From Holacanthus passer (Eukaryota; Chordata; Actinopteri; Pomacanthidae), in NCBI GenBank assembly GCA_025331565.1, contig JAFREQ010000030.1:7810501-7874500 (forward strand): 64,000 nt of DNA, written 5' to 3'. The translations under genes and the position numbers were made by a program. The notes under the pieces were generated by a model that searched no databases, had not been told where the DNA came from, and worked only from the letters and a program-made list of their open reading frames with translations. Shown here one piece after another: positions 56,503 through 64,000 of this stretch; positions within the stretch are counted from its first letter, which is position 1; the number at the start of each line of letters is the position of its first letter.

Positions 56503-59500
56503 TTTGTTGTTGATACTCTCCTAAAAAAATCATTTCCAATAATAAATAAGTACATGATTTCAAAATTGACCTTTTCAGATAGGTATTGTTTCTTTATTTT
56601 CTGACCTCATTAAACCAAAGGCAAAACCAAGGCACTGAAGTGGCAACCTTTCACTTTGCCGAAACCAGACCTCAACATTTAATGAAAATCACAAAAAACA
56701 AAAATGATCATAAATCTTTGTTATATTACCAAACAAGAAAATATTTCGTGTTTTGTATGTTATATGGGTAATGCATGAACAAATATATTTCACGCTTGTT
56801 AGCCAAAGTCATTCACAATGACGAAGAACTGAGTGATGTTACATATCTTTGTGGTCAACTTCCCTGTCAGACCTCGTATGCAGAAACTGTTGTGACATTC
56901 CAATAACCAAATCCAAATAGACGGATGTTAAGTCCTGCCAACACCATAAAGCATATGAAATCCATTGCAATTAGTTTTTTACAGCTGAGGTCCAGGAAAT
57001 GCATCATTTTCTGTAGCGTATGTCTGAAACATGTCATCAGGTCAACATCATAATTAGATAATATAACCATTAGTCTGTTTTTGTCATGCATTGCCATTTC
57101 ATTCCACTGTATTGTTTTCTTGCTGTTAGAAATTTGACATTTTCAAAAAGTGTTAATTGTTTTCAGGAGTCACCGTTACTGTGCGTCATTTTAGATAACT
57201 GCCAGCTAAATGACTAAACAACAATTACAGTTTTAAAAGGAAGTCGCTTTTGTTCAGGAGATGCAGGGAGGATAGTTAAGACATTCAAAAGGATAAACAA
57301 ACATGCAGATCTATAGTTGTGGTAAACCCCTGACGCACAAGAGCCATTTTATCATGAGACTCTCAAATGAAATATGTTTTAACTATAAAGGACTTCATTA
57401 CTTTGTATTCAAAGAAAACGTTTGCTGCGGTTTCACAGAGATGGAAAGCATTTGAAAAGCAAGAAAACAATTCATCTTATTTGTATAAGGCTAAATAAAA
57501 CAAGTGTGTTCTGTTCCTTGGTTACACTGACATGTTTACAATAAAAGCTTTCATGTAGCTCTTTGGTTTTCTTCCCTTTTATAACTGTTTGTGTGCTCTC
57601 TGTCCAAATGAGGCTTTACTGGCTGACCCAACACAACGCAATGCAGTCAGGGAGCATTTACCGAAAGAAGGGAATGCCTTCCGTCATCCATCCATCCGCT
57701 CCCCTTTCATCTCACCTCCTTTCTCTAGTCTTTGTACTTTACCACCTCTTCTTTCCTTCTCTCAACACCTATTTTTTGATATGATTTTTAATTTGATGAT
57801 GGAAGGTAAGGTGAGACCATGTTATAAAGTATGCAGTATATACATATATATTGCATTTACTAAATGCAACAATGCATCATTTAATCTGAAAAATGATTTT
57901 AGTTGTCATTTGTTTTCCCTGTAATATCTGCTTATATATTATAAAGGTTTGTATTACTATCTTTTTTAAATGTTGAAAGAATGCTGACTTGAAGCATGAA
58001 ACTGGAGTTAAACCCTGTTCTCTGGTGTAGAAGCAGTGTGTTATCATCATTATGCCATTGTGAAAATTACAGAGAAAGTCAGTGTTTGTATTAAAATGGG
58101 CCAAAAAGGAGTGATTCTCAGTCAGTCTCTATGTAAGACTTTGCAAAAAACAACCTTTTCCTGTGTTCTGTGTCACCCTGTACAGAAGCTTAGAGACTTG
58201 AGACTGTGTGTGTATTGTGCGTGTGTGTGTGTGTCTGTGTGTCAGGCAGCAGGCCACAATGCTAACAGGATTAGCATGGTAGTGGAATGTGTGTCAGAGA
58301 GCACACGACCAGCAGACTCAATGCTGTAGCTATGCACTGCACACTCAGCGAGTGAGACAGCAGCAAAAGGCAATGTTGCAGACGTTTGGCTGGAATGCAT
58401 TTGTCACACCAGTTAATGAGGTTAATTCTGCCACGACCTCTATATCTCTCACAATTTTGCTTCCTGACAAGGTTGTTAAACAGATCCTATTTAGACACTT
58501 CACCCATAAACAGCTTTAATAACTGTATATGTATATTATATTTGAAATCTGCCTCACAATGTAGAGAGATGTTTTAGAAATCACCAACACCTATCGATGA
58601 CAGTCGTGCTTCATTATGCATGATTTCATACCAAAGTTTTGATCAGTCTCACTAAACAAACTTGCAACTTCCTTAGTATGAGTTGAGGTGGGTGTGTGCT
58701 GTCAGATTATGTGCATGCTTTTTTATCATAGGCATTTAACAAGAAGCGGTCTACTGGTGGGCCAGTCATTACAAACTAATACCATGAAAACATTGCTGAA
58801 ACCATCAGAACTTTATTTTAGAAACTAGCAGACATTACAAGGTTTTCGAAGATAATAAATAAGTAGGGCTGAAATTTGGGGAAAGAGTGTGTCCATTTGA
58901 TGTAATGGTGCAGCTATTAAAATCACAGAGTCTTGAATTCGAACATCTCAGTAACTGTAAATGTCATATAGTTGGGATAGTAATGTAATTTCCTAAAACC
59001 TCCGCAGAAAGAACTGTGTAATTTGGTACGAATTATGGGAAAATAGAGAAAATGTTCAATTGGTTAAATTTGCCTACAAGCAAGCACACTATTGAAAATA
59101 TATGAAGAATAAAGTTACTAATAACAAATGAATAATGACATATTTACTTGGATTTTTAAAGGAAAAAACTACTTTCCTATAATTAATACAACACATCACA
59201 TAATTCTAGGACATTACTGGTAAAATATAGACCATTAAATAAAATATTTTAAGGGTAAAGCAACAATTTTTCCAACCGTAAAGTTACTTCACAGAAAACT
59301 ACAATTTATTAGAATTTGGTATTATGTTTGTTTCTCTGACAATTGGTTCTATCAATAATAATAGTATCGTAATTATCAAGGTAATTTCTTAGCTCTAGGA
59401 ACTCTTACCAGTTTAGTCTTAACTTGGTAAGTGTTGTGTTATCATTATTTTTTCTATTATATTTCATAGTTTTCCTTCAAGGTGAAATGATGCTTTATTC

Positions 59501-60999
59501 TAACATTTTTGGATAATGTAAACACATGTAAACAGTCTATAACAATAGGCATGGAAAAGATAAAGATCAATTATTTTTCTCTTTTTCTACCCACTTTCTT
59601 CTGAGGCTGGAGAAGATGATTTGACAGGCAGAAAGTGTGAAAGTGTAAATAAAAAATGCGCATCACTGTGAGTTCATTAAGGCACAGTGTGCATACATTT
59701 TACTGGCAGAATATAAAATGGCAGAATGAGTCTGTCAGTACAGGAATAATCTATTGTACAAATAACCTGTGGAATAATATCAGACACTAAATATTAGACA
59801 GTAACAATGTCAAATAAAGTTAGCCATGTGCTATTTAAAAGAAGCACCATTCCCATATACTGTACAGTTTATTTTATCACCTTTGTTTTTCATTCACCTT
59901 GACTTTTAGAGGTGTAATTGTGGCAGGAAATAAATATTTTTATCCAGTGCTCTGGTTATTTTGTCCAAGAGCCTGAATATATCCTGTATTAAAGCATGTT
60001 AGTTGTGTAATTTAAGTTACTATGGTAAGTTTCTTTGTTGAACATTCACAGTTGTGAGGCCTGAAAAGCAAGAGGCAAGCCCAAAGTTGGCTCAGAATCC
60101 CACTGAACTCACTTCAGAACTAAGATGGGCCCCCTGCAGACATCATTGGATTTTTCATGGAGCTGATTTCTTCTGCCATCCATGCTCTCTGTTAGGAGAG
60201 ATGGAATAACCCTCGAACAAAATAACAAACAAATTGTGGTTATGACATGATTTAAATACTCAAAGGAATTCAAGCACTCAAAGGTTTTATGACATTCTAA
60301 GTATGAGAAAACAACATAAGAAGTCTGAATGCACCACAGTCAGGGACGAGGCGTGACCTCCTGATTTCATATTAGTGATCAGTTCTCCTGAGATGAATAC
60401 AAAGAAAAACATGCAAATAAATGCATAACACAAAAATAAAATGAGGACAATTATATTCAGAATCTGGTGAATAAGGAGCAATTAGTCAAGCGTTGCTCAA
60501 TGAAGTCAATAGAATGTAGTTACTGAACACACATACAGCTTGGCATTGCAGCAAATCTTCAGGATTTCAGATCTTTAGGAAACGCCTTAGCCTATAGGGT
60601 TTTTTTTCTGTTTATTTTTGTTTTGTTTTTCTCCAAGAGCAGTACAGGACAAACAGGACTTGTTAAGATATAGGCCTACAAATATCAAAGGTATTGTGAA
60701 TATTGGCACTGGATATGTGTTTCGAATTTGTACAATAAAAAAAAATTCTTGGGGAAACTGGGCTTGTGTGTTGACGCATTTGTGTGATTGTATGGCATTC
60801 ATCAGTGTGTAAGCTGGGGATTCGTCCTATGCTGCTGTGTGAAAATTTCCTTTTCATTATGGATCACACTGTTGAGCTGTGGCTTCTGTGTTGAGCTGTT
60901 TTTAGAGAAAAAAAGCTTTGGGGGCATGTTTTTGGCAAAATAAGAATGTTGAGCAGTTTCCATTGGGGTCTGCACAAAGAATGATGTATTCTCCACACA
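56503..60999. other. Long intergenic stretch, AT-rich, no gene recognised
   Basis: A short GT run lies at 58205-58236. Non-repetitive, more balanced segments at 57580-57680, 58240-58450 and 59590-59740 are the only parts that could be conserved non-coding DNA. Open frames of up to 111 codons have no domains. Confidence 0.4.
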
Positions 61000-61660
61000 C
61001 ACACGTCCTGCTGCTACCAAAGACGGGATTGGCCCACATGCCCCCATTTTTCTTTCTTTCTTCAATCACTCTCCCGTTCTTTCTGTTTTTCTCTCATCCA
61101 ATCACTTTATCTCTCTGTCAGCACAATACAAGCTACACTCCCATTTTTCCCGATTCAACTCTTGCTTCCACGGTAACACATATATACACACACACCATCT
61201 CCTACACCCCCAACACTCTCCCCAGGGTGCCATAGTAACTCAGTGGGAGGGGAGCGTCACCCCTGCCCTACTCCTCTCTGCAACCACACCCCCATCCTCT
61301 TCCTTTTTACCCTCCAATCACATCTGTCCATCCAAATCATCCAATACCCGCATCCCCTACACCTGCAAGTTGCTCGCAGCTCTTGGCCAATAGGATTTGC
61401 TGGTTTCTACGTCACAGCAGGGGGTGTAAAGCTGCTCAGCAACAATGAGGGGGAAAAAAAGAGAGATCGTAGTAAAAATGGTGACCTAGTTTTCTTTTTT
61501 TTTCTTTAACACCCCCACCCTTAAATTCTCTCTCCTCTGTATGCAGAAAAAGCCTCTTCAGAAACACAAGCGTGCTTCTCAGATCCTCTCCAGGCTAAGT
61601 AGGCTCTAGCAGAGAAGAAGGAATGATTCGAAGGGGTTTTAATAAGGTGAAGCACACTCC
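61000..61660 (+). promoter_or_regulatory. Candidate promoter region with CCAAT boxes and a CRE
   Basis: The stretch has multiple CCAAT-type words (GATTGGCCC near 61027, CATCCAATCAC near 61096, CCTCCAATCACA near 61312 and TTGGCCAATAGG at 61383-61394), a consensus CRE TACGTCAC (61408-61415) and GCTGCTCAGCAAC (61431-61443, RFX-like half sites). It is pyrimidine-rich and GC-richer than its surroundings. Downstream, a short frame MIRRGFNK from 61622 meets AATAAGGTGAAG (61641-61652), which could be a splice donor. No known protein, no clear TATA box and no CpG island; transcription is unproven. Confidence 0.3.
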
Positions 61661-63941
61661 ATCAAACAACTCTATCAAGCACCAACTTAATGCTTTGTCG
61701 TTTTCACTCTGAAAAACTGAAAGTTTTTATACTCAACTCTCATTGTTCAAGGTAGACTGAGGTTTTTGCTTTTTAACAGTAGCGTTAGTGTAAAAATTAC
61801 TCAATTTGGGACCCTCATACAAGCATATCATAGATACAGGTTCTGACTATCTCTGACTCTCTGCAAGGTTACTTCACATGGAAACATCATCTTCAGCATT
61901 ACTTCCAAAATGTAAAAATCACACACTATATATTTCCTTATTAATACTGGATATGTTTTAACATTTGAGAGCAGCTCAGTGGGTATTGCAAGGCAGGTTC
62001 TTCTTTGTATTATATGGAGGCATAGTTTTGACTTCAGTAAATGCCATGCCTGTCTGAGACTGTCACTGGGAAGTTGTCAGTTCTCTTCATGTGTTTTAGA
62101 TTGTGAATAGGGTCAGGCACAGCTTTTCATGTAAACTGTTACATATAAACCTTATTATAGTAAAGTAATATTTAACTAAATAGATTTTTTTTGACTGTTG
62201 AGATTACAGTTTTCACCTGGCTTCAGTTCAGCAATAATGCCATGTTGGATGACCAGAGAATGCTTACATAAAGAAAATCTATAGGAGGAAGGTCCCACAC
62301 TCAATGTTATACCCTCTCAGAATTACTTCTTTTTTCCAGATTTTAACATTCAATTCCTTCCCCTTTTTTGCAATGTAACCTGAGAGTTTTATAAAGACAG
62401 AGAAGGGAAAATGTCAATAGGTGGAGAAGAGACTTACATAATGGAATAAATGATTGTGTCTGCGTCTGTGATGATGAAAGAAAAAAGTTAACCATCCACA
62501 GTGTGTAGCGAAGGTGTAAACATTCAAAGGCTGGTGTCATTGTTGGCATACACTAATCTAACCTTCACCAGTCTAACTGGCCAACACTCTGAGAAAATGA
62601 AATAAAGGCTGATGGAAACATTTTTTGTTTTGAAAATAATAATATTGTGATATGCTTACACTTATTTGTTTATATATTTGTATTTACAGCAATCTTACTG
62701 TAGCGTAAGTGTTTTTAAGATTCACTACAAACTGAACAAAAGTATCCACCTAATGAATGCAGTGTAAGTGTAGACTCAACATATTGCGGAAAAAAATAAT
62801 CTAATATATATATTATAAATAAATATGTAGATATAGATATATAGATTTAAATATCTATATTTGAAAAAACAAATAAAAAAAAAAATCTTGGTATTTTAGG
62901 ACACTGAAGCAAATTGATCATTAAAGTAACAAATAACATATTAAATGATAAAAAAGAAGCTGTGAAGTGCCATGATTTCCTTGAGTTACCTGAAGTACAG
63001 GTTCTCTTTCATTTATGCAAATCTTTTGCACCTTTATCAGATTCCTTACACAAAAATACACAATTTTGTTCCCAAAACTTTAACAACTTCCATTTTATGA
63101 TGAATATACATTTAAGAAGCATTATTTGTTCCTGTATGTTTACTATAATAATTGTTATAATTATTATAATTCATATTTTAAATTGGCATTACATGCCATG
63201 GGAGCTTGACTTTTTAGGAATTGTGGCTTGCTGAAATTGACTTGCATGGGAGTTAGCTTTACTGACTGAAGACTTGAGACCCACTTGACTTTGTTCCACC
63301 TCTGCCTGCACAAGTATGCTTACAAGAGTTATGATAAAGTTACAGTCCGCCGCTGCACTGCTCTCTGTAAATTTAAACTGTCCAGCAAGTGATAACAGTG
63401 ATAACATATGTTTTCCATCACCTCTCCGACAAAACATCTCCTGTGACATCACTGACTGAGGTGTGGCCATTTGTGCAACATGCCTGAAAGTTTCCACCAT
63501 TGGAGAGTAGTGCAGCAGCATTTTTCAGCACTAATTGATTGCTGATTGACCCTTTAACCCTATCACAGTATGCAAAAAAATGTCTTCAAAAGGCGACATC
63601 ACAATGTGAATGCACACCCTATCAAAGCAAGACAGTGATGGTTCTGCCATTCAAGTCAGGCCCGTGGAGGTAGGTTTCAGTGTGGAGGTCAACTGATCTT
63701 TTTTTAAAATCTGAGTTCCTAGGGCCACCCATCAAACGTGAAGGTATCCCTGCAGTACAAGCTTCTGGAACTATTACTGGATCCCTATGGTCACACTGAG
63801 TCACAATGAACTGTCTCCTGCTTGATCTGACTTAGTTTCACAAGGGAAAATAAGTGAATGTTGTTCTTTGGTGAGACACAAAATTGAATCCAAACAGAGA
63901 CTCCTCATGCTTTTGGATCAAAAATGGCAGGTAACCTAACC

Positions 63942-63942
<1 letters not shown>
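61661..63942. other. Intergenic DNA, AT-rich, no gene recognised
   Basis: A highly AT-rich, partly palindromic segment lies at 62800-62870 (GATATAGATATATAG and its complement words). A 110-codon minus-strand open frame (63189-63521) has no recognised motif. Confidence 0.4.

Positions 63943-63970
<28 letters not shown>
63943..63970. repeat. (GT)n microsatellite
   Basis: About 13 GT units near the right edge of the window. Confidence 0.9.
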
Positions 63971-63972
<2 letters not shown>

Positions 63973-64000
63973 TGATATAATAGATGCTCATTTTTCTGTG

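Noticed and set aside
1..64000. CRISPR arrays, bacterial operons, tRNA or rRNA genes
   Set aside because: Direct repeats are microsatellites or transposon copies, not spaced arrays; no ribosome-binding-site-led gene clusters; no tRNA arm pattern or rRNA core sequence was seen on either strand.

Overview
This window looks like gene-poor, repeat-rich DNA from a ray-finned (teleost) fish. The basis is the combination of long CA/GT microsatellites, remnants of several LINE types with (TTATC)n tails, a Penelope-like element with a GIY-YIG domain, hAT transposons with BED or GTF2IRD2-like transposases, an LTR element with Gmr1-type gene order, and several short repeats familiar from teleost genomes. 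All family names come from recalled motifs and residues, not from a search. I found no host protein-coding exon that I can defend, no tRNA or rRNA gene and no CRISPR array. The window is probably a large intergenic stretch or a long intron.

Layout. 1-957: non-autonomous repeat, partly duplicated at 20.9-21.3 kb beside a (GGGTTA)4 block. 3.6-4.05 kb: 3' end of a Penelope-like element. 6.3 kb, 7.9-8.1 kb, 23.1-23.7 kb and 55.85 kb: LINE 3' ends. 9.1-9.5 kb and 29.35-29.85 kb: a CA-flanked teleost repeat. 11.7-14.0 kb: minus-strand transposon graveyard with a hAT transposase, a LINE endonuclease piece and an SGNH-hydrolase piece. 29.8-30.35 and 34.07-34.5 kb: a diverged direct duplication. 35.2-36.0 kb: an internally deleted BED-finger hAT. 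41.63-47.10 kb: the largest feature, a complete but decayed minus-strand LTR retrotransposon with 5-bp target duplications, and a second family's solo LTR nested in its 5' LTR. 47.9-48.8 and 51.6-52.4 kb: an 850-bp direct repeat about 99% identical by eye. 52.5-53.2 kb: LINE endonuclease remnant. 53.7-55.5 kb: dense GT microsatellites. 61.0-61.7 kb: CCAAT/CRE-rich, promoter-like DNA.

The coding remnants come from mobile elements. In the LTR element, gag, protease, integrase, reverse transcriptase and RNase H would have acted together in copying, but stops, frameshifts, a mostly missing capsid and a 3' LTR lacking its promoter and poly(A) signal make autonomous activity very unlikely. Possible host regulatory DNA (28.0-29.1, 49.4-50.0 and 61.0-61.7 kb) is proposed from composition and motifs only and needs cross-species alignment.
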